The translations under genes were made by a program, and so were the position numbers. A stretch of 64,000 bases of DNA from Candidatus Omnitrophota bacterium. GTDB lineage: Bacteria; Omnitrophota; Gorgyraeia; Pluralincolimonadales; Pluralincolimonadaceae. The stretch is taken from the NCBI GenBank assembly GCA_041653595.1, contig JBAZFB010000005.1:47575-111574 (forward strand), read 5' to 3'. The notes beneath the pieces were generated by a model. The model saw only the letters and a program-made list of their open reading frames with translations. It searched no databases and was not told the DNA's origin. Every line of letters begins with the position of its first letter. Positions within the stretch are counted from its first letter, which is position 1. Positions 7,875 through 16,114 of the stretch are shown here, piece by piece.

Positions 7875-9745
7875 TCAAAAACGAAAATATTATCTGCATA
7901 TCCAGCATAGACTGGGATTTCATCTGGCAGGGGCATCAAGAGATAATGCTGACTTTGGCCAAGAACGGCAATAAGGTGTTTTTCATAGAGAACACCGGGG
8001 TGCGGATGCCGGGAGTAAGGGACATCTCGCGCATTAAAAAGAGGCTCAAGAACTGGTTCAGGGGAGTAAAAGGAGTGAGAAAGGAATCCGCGAATCTTTA
8101 CATCCTTTCGCCGCTGGTCGTGCCTTTCCCGTATTTCAGGCCTGCCCGATGGATCAACAGGATAATGATCTTATCCGTCCTTAAAAAATGGATGAAGGCG
8201 CTAAATTTCACAAACCCCATAATCTGGGTTTTTCTGCCCACCGCCCTTACCCTCGATTTAGTAAAACAGATCGATAGTAAATTATTGATATACTATTGCC
8301 TCGATAACCTTAAGTTGGTCTCGTCTACGGCAAAAAAAGTTGAACAGTACGAGAAGAAGATAATTAAAATGAGCGACGTCGTATTCGTGACCGCAGACAA
8401 GCTCTATGAATATTGCGCTCAGTTTAACGATAAAGTTTACAAGTTCCCGTTCACCGTAAATATCGATAAATTCGATAGAAGTAAAATAGATACAACTTAT
8501 GTGCCTGAAGATATGAGGGATATTAAACGGCCGATAATCGGTTTTTCGGGCGGGGTGAGGAAATGGGTAGATACGGAATTGATAAAATTCCTGGCTGATT
8601 CACATCCCGGGTATTCTTTTGTTTTTGTAGGGCCTTTGCAGATGGACGTGGGAGAGCTTGCGCGGCTCAAGAATGTCCATTTTTTGGGGCAGAAAAACCA
8701 CGATGAGTTACCGAATTACGTGAATAATTTTGACGTCGCGGTCATCCCGTATCTCGTGAACGATTTTACGGAATGTATTTACCCGGCAAAGTTGAACGAA
8801 TACCTGGCCCTCGGGAAAAGCGTTGTTTCCACCGACCTCCCCGAGCTGAGGTCTCTGGGGAAAAGAGACGGCGGGGTGATCTACATAGCGGCCAATAAAG
8901 AGGAGTTCAGCTCCTGCCTTGGTAAGGCCTTGAAGGAACAAGATGATAGCGTCGTAGGAAAAAGGGTTTCCTATGCCCGCGAAAACAGCTGGGAGAACCA
9001 GATAGAGCAGATGAGCTCCATAATAGAGAAAGCCATCGAGAAAAATATGCTTCAAAACGAAGCCAACTGGAAAGAGAGATTACTTATTTTTTATCATACG
9101 GCCGGAAGGCGCTTAGTGCGTTTTGCGGCGGCTTTAGCGGTCATTTATCTTTTGGTTTTTTGCACTCCTTTGATCTGGTTCCTGGCGGAGCCGCTCAAGA
9201 TATCCGACACTCCCCGTAAGGCGGATGCGATAGTGGTATTTGCCGGAGGCGTAGGCGAATCCGGCAAAGTAGGACAGGGCTACCTGGAAAGGACCGAATA
9301 CGCGGTAGAACTTTATAAGGCGGGATTCGCAAAAAATATCATTTTTTCGTCGGGATACATGTATATATTTAAAGAGCCGGTCATGATGAAAACCCTCGCC
9401 GTGTCGCTGGGAGTGCCGGAGGGATCGATCATCCTTGAAGACAAGGCGATGAGCACTTATCAACATGTCAGATTTTCAGAAGAGATGCTGAAAAGTAAAG
9501 GATGGAATAAGATCCTATTGGTGAGCTCCCCATATCATATGCGCCGTGTCTCATTGGTATTTGAAAAGACCGGCAAAGGGATAGAAGTGGCTTATACTCC
9601 GGTGAAGAAGAGCTCGTTTTATAAGCACAAAACCAGCAATATTTATGCCGGATGGAACTTGAAACAGATAAGCCTCGGGCAGATAGAAGGCATATTCCGC
9701 GAGTATCTGGCCATCGCTTATTATTGGTGGAAGGGCTATATTTAA
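7871..9745 (+). CDS. Glycosyltransferase fused to a DUF218 (YdcF/ElyC-like) domain
   Basis: One 624-residue reading frame joins two normally separate proteins. Residues 1 to about 395 are a GT-B glycosyltransferase: N-terminal ISSIDWDFIWQGHQEIM, second lobe from PIIGFSGGVRKW, and YPAKLNEYLALGKSVV near the donor site. A transmembrane helix follows at about 418-438. Residues 451-610 are a DUF218 domain, with ADAIVVFAGGVGESGK, MSTYQHVRFSEEML and SSPYHMRR. DUF218 proteins such as ElyC and SanA are tied to envelope integrity and lipid-carrier metabolism. The layout puts the transferase in the cytoplasm and DUF218 in the periplasm, or the reverse. The frame is uninterrupted, so this is a true fusion. 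Confidence 0.9.
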   Translation: MIKNENIICISSIDWDFIWQGHQEIMLTLAKNGNKVFFIENTGVRMPGVRDISRIKKRLKNWFRGVKGVRKESANLYILSPLVVPFPYFRPARWINRIMILSVLKKWMKALNFTNPIIWVFLPTALTLDLVKQIDSKLLIYYCLDNLKLVSSTAKKVEQYEKKIIKMSDVVFVTADKLYEYCAQFNDKVYKFPFTVNIDKFDRSKIDTTYVPEDMRDIKRPIIGFSGGVRKWVDTELIKFLADSHPGYSFVFVGPLQMDVGELARLKNVHFLGQKNHDELPNYVNNFDVAVIPYLVNDFTECIYPAKLNEYLALGKSVVSTDLPELRSLGKRDGGVIYIAANKEEFSSCLGKALKEQDDSVVGKRVSYARENSWENQIEQMSSIIEKAIEKNMLQNEANWKERLLIFYHTAGRRLVRFAAALAVIYLLVFCTPLIWFLAEPLKISDTPRKADAIVVFAGGVGESGKVGQGYLERTEYAVELYKAGFAKNIIFSSGYMYIFKEPVMMKTLAVSLGVPEGSIILEDKAMSTYQHVRFSEEMLKSKGWNKILLVSSPYHMRRVSLVFEKTGKGIEVAYTPVKKSSFYKHKTSNIYAGWNLKQISLGQIEGIFREYLAIAYYWWKGYI

Positions 9746-9774
9746 AATAAGATGCCAAACAAAGGAGAAGGAAA

Positions 9775-10305
9775 ATGAAGTTTATCGATGAGAAAGGGAA
9801 AATATTCGGCAGGATCAACCTAATTGATTTTCTGGTGATCCTGTTCTTGCTGGGCCTTACGCCGGTCTTTTATTTAGGGAATAAGGCATTGACGCATAAA
9901 TGGGTGGTTAAGGATTACAAGAAAATCTCGATAAAGATCAAATGCGCCAGCGTCATGCCCGAATTAGCGGGTTTTTTCCGCGAAGGGGACTTAGTCAAGG
10001 ATAACGACGGCAATACGATAGGGGTCTTAAAGAAGATCATCAGCAACGTACCTTCGGAGATCATCACTATAAACCAGTTCAACCTGAGGAACAACGATTA
10101 TTTTTTGGTCCCGAACCCGAGCGGCAGGGATGTCGTGTGCTTATTTGACGTAAATTGCACGGAAGAGAGAGGGGTTATATTTTTTAACAATTACGCCGTG
10201 AAGATAGGGAATAGCGTTGTATTAAATACTGATAGTTATAATTTCCAGGGCGTGATAATAGATTTTGACCGTACGGCCTTAGCGGAGAAAAAAGGGGATA
10301 AATGA
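9775..10305 (+). CDS. DUF4330 family membrane-anchored protein
   Basis: The start follows a good ribosome site (AAAGGAGAAGG just upstream). The 176-residue product opens FIDEKGKIFGRINLIDFLV, typical of DUF4330. A transmembrane helix at about 17-40 precedes a soluble beta-rich domain. The family has no established role; in cyanobacteria and other Gram-negatives it often sits beside polysaccharide genes. Here it lies between a glycosyltransferase fusion and another glycosyltransferase, and it overlaps the next small membrane protein (ATGA). A part in glycan chain export or length control is a guess. Confidence 0.75.
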   Translation: MKFIDEKGKIFGRINLIDFLVILFLLGLTPVFYLGNKALTHKWVVKDYKKISIKIKCASVMPELAGFFREGDLVKDNDGNTIGVLKKIISNVPSEIITINQFNLRNNDYFLVPNPSGRDVVCLFDVNCTEERGVIFFNNYAVKIGNSVVLNTDSYNFQGVIIDFDRTALAEKKGDK

Positions 10306-10652
10306 ACCAAAAAGTGATAGAGGAAAGCAAGGTCGCGGCGTGGCTGGCCGGTTTCTGCGGTGAATCGCGGTCGACCATCGCGGGTTTAATTAAAAACAGC
10401 AAAACAGCAGGCTTGTTATCAAGGATTAAACAGGGATTTTTCAGTAAAGCGGCCAGATCGGCGTCTATTTTTATATTTACGGCGGTCACGGTGAATATTT
10501 TTTTGGATTTGGCGCTTCACAAGGAAATGAGTTTACCCGATATGATAATAAAAAGCGCGGTCTTGATTTTATGCCTGGGCGGATTTTCCTGCGAAACCGG
10601 TTGGCAGGAGATAAAGAAGAACAGTTTTATTTTAAGTAAAATTTTTAAATGA
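10302..10652 (+). CDS. Small membrane protein of unknown function
   Basis: I do not recognise this 116-residue protein. It has an amphipathic N-terminal half rich in Lys and Ser, then two hydrophobic segments. These are at about residues 49-66 (ASIFIFTAVTVNIFLDLAL) and 78-95 (DMIIKSAVLILCLGGFSC). It ends in a basic tail. It overlaps both neighbours by 4 bases (DUF4330 gene upstream, glycosyltransferase downstream), so it is almost surely translated and co-expressed. It may form a unit with the DUF4330 protein, for instance as a membrane partner. Confidence 0.65.
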   Translation: MNQKVIEESKVAAWLAGFCGESRSTIAGLIKNSKTAGLLSRIKQGFFSKAARSASIFIFTAVTVNIFLDLALHKEMSLPDMIIKSAVLILCLGGFSCETGWQEIKKNSFILSKIFK

Positions 10653-11827
10653 CCCCGAAAAAACTGAAGGTCCTCAGGATCATCGCCCGCCTGAATGTAG
10701 GCGGCCCGGCCATTCACACCATCCTCTTGACGCAAGCCTTAAACGACGAATATTACAGGTCTATCCTGGTTACGGGCAGGGTCGGTATCGATGAAAAGGA
10801 TATGGGCTATTTGGCCAGGGAGAAAGGCGTAGAACCGCTTATCATCCCGGAATTGGGGCGAAGGATCGATCCGGTAAACGATCTCATAGCGCTATGGAAG
10901 ATGTACTTGATCATGCGGCGGGAGAGGCCGGATATCGTGCATACCCATACAGCCAAGGCCGGTGCATTGGGAAGGGCCGCGGCAATTTTGGCAGGGGTCC
11001 CGGTCAGGATACACACTTTCCACGGGCATATATTTGAGAGTTATTTCAATAGTCTCTCCGCCGGCATCTTTCTTTTCATAGAGAGATCTTTGGCTTTTTT
11101 TTCCAAATATATAGTGGTGGTCAGCGAGACGCAGAAAAAAGAGATAATTAAAAAATATAAGATAGCCGGCGATGAAAAAGTAAAAGTAGTGCCCCTGGGC
11201 CTGGAGTTGGATGTGTTATCTTCGATCGGGTCGAGGAAGGGGAAGCTCAGGAATGAGCTGGGTATCGGCAATGACTGCGTCCTGATAGGGATAATCGGAA
11301 GGCTCGTTCCGGTCAAGAACCACAGGATGTTTTTGGATGCCTGCAAGAAGTTATTCGATACGGCAGGGGGACGGGATATAAAGTGCATCGTGATCGGTGA
11401 CGGGGAAGAGAGGACAGGGCTTGAAGGATATGCGGAGAAGTCAGGGATCCGCGAGAAGATCGTCTTTCGCGGTTGGAAAGAGGGGATGGCCGATGTATAT
11501 GCGGACCTGGATATCATCGCCCTGACATCGCTTAATGAAGGCACTCCCGTAGCTTTGATAGAGGCGCTCGCTGCCGGCAGGCCTGTCGTATCGACCGATG
11601 TGGGCGGCGTGAAGGATGTGGTGGAAGACGGGATAAATGGCTGTCTCGTCGCTTCGGGAGATGCCGCAGGTTTCGCAAAACGTCTCCTTGAGCTGGCCGG
11701 GGATCCTGAAAAAAGGGACGAATTCGGCAGGAACGGCCGCCGGAAAGTCCTGCAGAAATATTCCAAAGAGCGCCTTGTGAAGGATATAAAAGCCCTTTAC
11801 GAAGAGGCGCTTCGCCGAAGGGATTGA
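10649..11827 (+). CDS. Glycosyltransferase, GT4 family
   Basis: This is a 392-residue canonical GT4 enzyme. The acceptor lobe begins VLRIIARLNVGGPAIHTILL with the glycine-rich loop. PDIVHTHTAKAGALGR and IHTFHGHIFESYF follow. The donor lobe starts IGIIGRLVPVKNH, and the E-x7-E-like motif is in NEGTPVALIEALAAGRPVV. It most likely transfers a hexose or N-acetylhexosamine to a lipid-linked glycan. It is the last gene before the promoter at 11834-11862, so it closes the first glycan operon. Specificity is unknown. Confidence 0.9.
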   Translation: MTPKKLKVLRIIARLNVGGPAIHTILLTQALNDEYYRSILVTGRVGIDEKDMGYLAREKGVEPLIIPELGRRIDPVNDLIALWKMYLIMRRERPDIVHTHTAKAGALGRAAAILAGVPVRIHTFHGHIFESYFNSLSAGIFLFIERSLAFFSKYIVVVSETQKKEIIKKYKIAGDEKVKVVPLGLELDVLSSIGSRKGKLRNELGIGNDCVLIGIIGRLVPVKNHRMFLDACKKLFDTAGGRDIKCIVIGDGEERTGLEGYAEKSGIREKIVFRGWKEGMADVYADLDIIALTSLNEGTPVALIEALAAGRPVVSTDVGGVKDVVEDGINGCLVASGDAAGFAKRLLELAGDPEKRDEFGRNGRRKVLQKYSKERLVKDIKALYEEALRRRD

Positions 11828-11833
11828 GGCGTA

Positions 11834-11862
11834 TTGCAAAATCGTATCAGATAACTTATAAT
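11834..11862 (+). promoter_or_regulatory. Sigma70-like promoter for the epimerase operon
   Basis: TTGCAA (11834-11839) and a perfect TATAAT (11857-11862) are separated by 17 bases. Transcription would start near 11869, giving a leader of about 20 bases. The ribosome site AAAGGAG (11874-11880) lies 8 bases before the GTG start at 11889. It sits in the 61-base gap between two genes and probably drives the LPS-core-like half of the glycan locus. Confidence 0.8.
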
Positions 11863-11888
11863 AGAGTCCTACAAAAGGAGATAAATTC

Positions 11889-12854
11889 GTGAATTACCTG
11901 ATCACGGGAGGGGCCGGTTTTATCGGCTCCCATCTGTCGGACAAACTGGTGGGAGAGGGACACAAGGTGACCATCCTTGACGATCTTTCTACCGGGAAGA
12001 TAGAAAACGTAAAACATCTCGAGCGCAATCCCGCTTTCCAGCTTGTTGTCGGGACGATCCTTAACCAATCCCTCGTGGACAAGCTGGCCGAACGCTGCGA
12101 CGCCATATTCCATCTTGCGGCCGCGGTCGGGGTCGAGCTTATCGTAAATCATCCCCTCGAATCCCTTACGACGAATATTAAAGGAAGCGAGACCGTCATG
12201 GAGATGGCGTATCGCTACCATAAAAAGGTCCTCATTACGTCCACGTCCGAGATCTACGGTAAGAATACGCAGGGGCCGCTGAAGGAGGACCAGGACAGGA
12301 TACTCGGCTCGCCCCTTAAATCGAGATGGAGCTATTCGACCGCCAAGGCGGTGGACGAGATGCTTGCCTACGTATATTGGAAAGAGAAGAACGTCCCGGC
12401 CACGATCGTCAGGCTTTTTAATACCGTAGGGCCCCGCCAGTCGGGGGCATACGGTATGGTCGTCCCGAGGTTCGTGAAACAGGCTCTCGAGAACAGGGAT
12501 ATAACCGTTTACGGTTCCGGGAAACAATCAAGGTGTTTCCTTCACGTAAAAGACGTTGTGAATGCCCTTCCGAAAGTCATTGAAAACGAAAAGGCCTACG
12601 GGCAGGTCTTCAATATCGGAAGCCAGGAAGAGATCACGATCGAAGGGCTTGCTCAAAAGGTCATAGAGATAACGGGTAGCCGCTCAAAGGTAGTCCGCAT
12701 ACCTTACGAAAAGGCCTATGAGGAGGGCTTCGAGGACATGGAGAAAAGGGTCCCTGACACGACGAAGATACGCAACCTCATAGGATTCAGGCCCACCGCG
12801 GACTTAAAGACTATCATCGAAGACGTTGTTATGTATACAAAGGAAAAGGCTTAG
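11889..12854 (+). CDS. NAD-dependent epimerase/dehydratase (UDP-glucuronate decarboxylase- or GalE-like)
   Basis: This 321-residue extended short-chain dehydrogenase begins with GTG. It has the NAD-binding loop GGAGFIGSH at residues 7-15, the TSTSEIYG strand, and catalytic Y149-x3-K153. The segment RLFNTVGPRQSGAYGMVV is typical of UDP-glucuronate decarboxylases and UDP-hexose 4-epimerases. It interconverts or decarboxylates a nucleotide-sugar in the cytoplasm to supply the neighbouring glycosyltransferases. The choice between UDP-xylose synthase and 4-epimerase cannot be settled by eye. It is the first gene behind the promoter at 11834. Confidence 0.88.
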   Translation: MNYLITGGAGFIGSHLSDKLVGEGHKVTILDDLSTGKIENVKHLERNPAFQLVVGTILNQSLVDKLAERCDAIFHLAAAVGVELIVNHPLESLTTNIKGSETVMEMAYRYHKKVLITSTSEIYGKNTQGPLKEDQDRILGSPLKSRWSYSTAKAVDEMLAYVYWKEKNVPATIVRLFNTVGPRQSGAYGMVVPRFVKQALENRDITVYGSGKQSRCFLHVKDVVNALPKVIENEKAYGQVFNIGSQEEITIEGLAQKVIEITGSRSKVVRIPYEKAYEEGFEDMEKRVPDTTKIRNLIGFRPTADLKTIIEDVVMYTKEKA

Positions 12855-12856
12855 CC

Positions 12857-14647
12857 TTGAAATTCTTGTACTTGTTTTTGACGGCATTTTTAATCAGTTT
12901 CCTCCTTACGCCGCTGATAAAGTCAATAGCAGGCCGCGCGGGCGTTGTAGCCAGGCCAAAAGAGGACAGGTGGCACAAGAACGTTATTCCGCTCATGGGC
13001 GGAGCGGCCATTTACGCCGCATTTATAATAACCTATCTAATCTATTTAAAAGGCATGAAGGGGGGGCTTGGGCTTCTTATCGGAGGCACCTCCATATTTT
13101 TGCTCGGGGTAGCTGATGACCTCAAGGGATTGAGTCCGCAGTCCAAGCTCGTTGGACAGATAGTCTGCGCTTCCCTGACCGTCATATCGGGAGTCACGAT
13201 AAATATAATACCTTCGGCGTTGGCCATACCGTTGACTATCTTGTGGATCGTCGGTATAACCAATTCCTTCAATTTGCTGGATAATATGGATGGCTTGTCG
13301 TCAGGAGTTGCCGCGATCGCTTCGCTCACTGTCTTTGCCTGCGCCCTGGCGCTCAATAATCATGAAATGGCCATGTTCGCGCTTATACTGGGGGGTGCGT
13401 CCTTGGGCTTCTTGCCGCATAATTTTTATCCGGCCAAGATATTTATGGGAGATTGCGGCGCGATGTTCCTGGGTTTTGCCCTAGCCTCGATCACGGTCAT
13501 GGGGACATGGAAAGAAGCCTCACACCTATTTCTCGTCTTGCTTATACCCGTATTGGCGCTCGCGGTCCCGATCTTCGATACGATCTTCGTCACGGTGACC
13601 AGGACGATAGACGGGAGGTCGGTAGCAAAGGGAGGAAAAGACCACACCTCCCACAGGATGGTTTTTCTCGGTTGGCACGAAAGGAAAGCGGTCACGGTCC
13701 TGTATTTGATATCGCTCCTCTTCGGGCTTGCGGCCTACGCTTCTTTGTATATGAAGGCATATGTAAGCATTACGGTAGTGACGCTGCTCCTCATAGTAGT
13801 CTTCTCGCTAGGCGTGTTCCTCAATAAGATGACCCGCAGGGAAGAGGAGACGCCGGCCCTTGCATTGCCTCGCAGCGTCTCATATTACAAGAACCAGTCC
13901 GAGCTTATCGACGCCCTGATAAAATACAAGAGGGTCATTTTCGAAGTAGTATGCGACCTCTGCCTGATCTGCATCGCTTATTTTTCCAGTTATATAATCC
14001 GTTATGACGGCATAATAGATCCCTTTAATTTTAAACTGATAGCGAAATCGCTCCCGATAATGATAGTGGTAAACCTGCTTGCTTTCTCGATCACCGGTGT
14101 TTACGGGAATATCTGGAGATATATAGGGCTCAACGAGATATTGAATATAGTCAAAGGCGTCATATTAGGAACTGTGGTTTCGGCGGCCGCGCTTGTGGTA
14201 GCTTTCAGGTTCGAGGGCTTCTCAAGGATGATATTCCTGCTGGACGCGATGATCCTGCTTATTCTCATGTCAGCAGTGAGGATCGCCTTCAGGCTCTTCA
14301 AGGAGCAGATATTCGTTTCGCTGGACGCGAAAGGGAAGAAGATATTGATCTTCGGAGCGGGAGATACAGGAGACGCCTTCCTTCGCGAGGTGCGCAAGAA
14401 CAAGGCCTTTAACTACTGGCCGGTAGGATTCGTAGACGATGACCTGTCGAAGCAGGGCAGGAGGATCCAGGGGGTTTCGGTCTTAGGAGTAAGGTCCGAT
14501 ATTCCGCGGTTGGTTGAGGAACACTCGATAGATGAGGTGATCATCGCCATACCTTCAGCGGAAGATAAGACAAAAGAGGATATAGAGGCGATCTGCAGGG
14601 AGAGCGGAGCGCAGTACCATCAAGTAAGCGGGATATACCTGAGATGA
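12857..14647 (+). CDS. WecA/TagO-like phosphoglycosyltransferase fused to a FlaA1/CapD-like N-terminal module
   Basis: The start is TTG 12857 behind AAAAGG. Residues 1 to about 325 are a polytopic MraY/WecA-type enzyme with LGVADDLKG, NLLDNMDGL, FMGDCGAMFLG and the late KDHTSHR His loop. It would load a sugar-1-phosphate onto undecaprenyl phosphate. Residues about 355-596 match only the N-terminal half of FlaA1/CapD/PglF proteins: four membrane helices, then a Rossmann CoA_binding_3-like domain (ILIFGAGDTGDAFLREV, VGFVDDDLSKQG). The catalytic dehydratase half is absent. The fused module may sense nucleotide-sugar or dock a partner. The stop overlaps the next ATG. Confidence 0.9.
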   Translation: MKFLYLFLTAFLISFLLTPLIKSIAGRAGVVARPKEDRWHKNVIPLMGGAAIYAAFIITYLIYLKGMKGGLGLLIGGTSIFLLGVADDLKGLSPQSKLVGQIVCASLTVISGVTINIIPSALAIPLTILWIVGITNSFNLLDNMDGLSSGVAAIASLTVFACALALNNHEMAMFALILGGASLGFLPHNFYPAKIFMGDCGAMFLGFALASITVMGTWKEASHLFLVLLIPVLALAVPIFDTIFVTVTRTIDGRSVAKGGKDHTSHRMVFLGWHERKAVTVLYLISLLFGLAAYASLYMKAYVSITVVTLLLIVVFSLGVFLNKMTRREEETPALALPRSVSYYKNQSELIDALIKYKRVIFEVVCDLCLICIAYFSSYIIRYDGIIDPFNFKLIAKSLPIMIVVNLLAFSITGVYGNIWRYIGLNEILNIVKGVILGTVVSAAALVVAFRFEGFSRMIFLLDAMILLILMSAVRIAFRLFKEQIFVSLDAKGKKILIFGAGDTGDAFLREVRKNKAFNYWPVGFVDDDLSKQGRRIQGVSVLGVRSDIPRLVEEHSIDEVIIAIPSAEDKTKEDIEAICRESGAQYHQVSGIYLR

Positions 14648-16107
14648 GTGCCGACAGGCAAAGACTCTATACGGCCTGCGACAAGGTCATCGAGTATATG
14701 CTTTATACCCTCGTCTTCTTCATTCCCACCTCTAAGAGCGTGGTCGAGGTCTTTGCCACATTGTCGGTAATGATCTGGCTTTATAAAAACGGCCTCAAAG
14801 CATGGGAATGGACGCTCGAGAAGATAAAATCATTTGTTCCCCCCGCATCGACTTACGATGTATTAAAGATCCTCGTTCCTGTGGGTATCCTGGCGGTACT
14901 CCTCGTCTATTCATCGATCATGATCTCCCTGGCGGTCATCTCTCACCATTTTGATATTGAAGGAGACCTGTTCGTGACAGGGGTGTTCCTCCCAATAACC
15001 CTATTTGCCATATTCCTGAATATACTTTTTTTTATAATAGCCCTGGCGGTCGCAAGGTCAAATCATGGGTTTAGCCTTAAGGCATCAACCTTATCCTTTA
15101 TGGCCGTAAGCCTGATAACCTCTGCCTTCACAAGCCAGCGGTTGGGGATGAGCGCCGAGGCGTTCCTCTTCAAGACCATGGAATATCTTCTGATATTCCT
15201 GATAATGGCGGATGTAATTAACACGCCGAGGCGGGTCTTTAATCTTGTCTCTTCTTTTTTGATCGCCGCCTTTTTTTCCGGAATAGACGGCATATACCAG
15301 AGATTGACCGGCTATGACCTTTTCCGGAAGTTCCCCATGTTCGCTGACATGAAAATAACCGCGGCGTTCAAAGCCCCGAACGATTTCGGCACTTATGTAG
15401 CGACAATGTTGCCTTTGCCGCTTGCGCTCATTGCCTTTAGCGTGATGAATTGGAAGAAGAAGTTCGGGCTTTTAGTGATATCCCTGGTCCTTGCGGCCTG
15501 TTTGCTGCTTACTTTCGCGAGAGGGGCATGGATGGGATTCGTTGTCGGGTTTTTATTTCTTCTTATCTTTATCGGCTGGAAACGTCTCGTTGCCGCGCTC
15601 GTAATAGTAGCTTTACTGGTCTCATTAACTGCGTTGATCGCGCCTCCGGATATCAAGGCCCAGTTGGGCTCCTTATCTAAATTAGGGAGCGACCTCTCTT
15701 CGATGGACAGATTTTTGATATGGAAGACGGGCTGGAAGATGTTTTTAGACAGGCCTTTATTCGGCCATGGGTTAAATACGTTCATGAGCGTATTCGAGAA
15801 ATATAAACCCGCTAGTTACGAATGGATCGTTTATGCCCATAATTGTTTCCTCCAGATAGCCGCCGAGACAGGGATAATAGGCCTCCTGGTCTTTTTGTGG
15901 TTCTGCGTGAGTGTTTCAATCCGGGGGATCTCAAAATTTACCGGTACTTCCGATAAATTTTTGAAAGCCGCCGCAATAGGCGCGGTTGCATGTATAATAA
16001 CCACCCTCGTTAATAGTTTCTTCGACACCAACCTCTATTCCCTCCCGCTGGCGGTCCTTTTTTGGTCGATGTGCGGACTCGCGGTTGCAAGGGTTCGGCC
16101 TGAGTAG
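14644..16107 (+). CDS. O-antigen ligase / Wzy-like polymerase membrane protein
   Basis: This 487-residue polytopic protein has about eleven hydrophobic helices. The Wzy_C signature lies between residues 350 and 430: DRFLIWKTGWKMFLDRPLFG, then a short loop to the HNCFLQIAAETGIIG segment, with conserved Arg, Gly and His. Family members ligate O-antigen to lipid A-core or polymerise repeat units on the periplasmic face. It follows the WecA-like fusion by ATGA overlap and precedes GT9 heptosyltransferases, consistent with LPS assembly. Ligase versus polymerase cannot be told from sequence. Confidence 0.85.
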   Translation: MSADRQRLYTACDKVIEYMLYTLVFFIPTSKSVVEVFATLSVMIWLYKNGLKAWEWTLEKIKSFVPPASTYDVLKILVPVGILAVLLVYSSIMISLAVISHHFDIEGDLFVTGVFLPITLFAIFLNILFFIIALAVARSNHGFSLKASTLSFMAVSLITSAFTSQRLGMSAEAFLFKTMEYLLIFLIMADVINTPRRVFNLVSSFLIAAFFSGIDGIYQRLTGYDLFRKFPMFADMKITAAFKAPNDFGTYVATMLPLPLALIAFSVMNWKKKFGLLVISLVLAACLLLTFARGAWMGFVVGFLFLLIFIGWKRLVAALVIVALLVSLTALIAPPDIKAQLGSLSKLGSDLSSMDRFLIWKTGWKMFLDRPLFGHGLNTFMSVFEKYKPASYEWIVYAHNCFLQIAAETGIIGLLVFLWFCVSVSIRGISKFTGTSDKFLKAAAIGAVACIITTLVNSFFDTNLYSLPLAVLFWSMCGLAVARVRPE

Positions 16108-16114
16108 GTCCAAT

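Noticed and set aside
11041..11766. 241-residue open frame on the - strand opposite a GT4 gene
   Set aside because: Ser/Pro-rich shadow of an intact glycosyltransferase.
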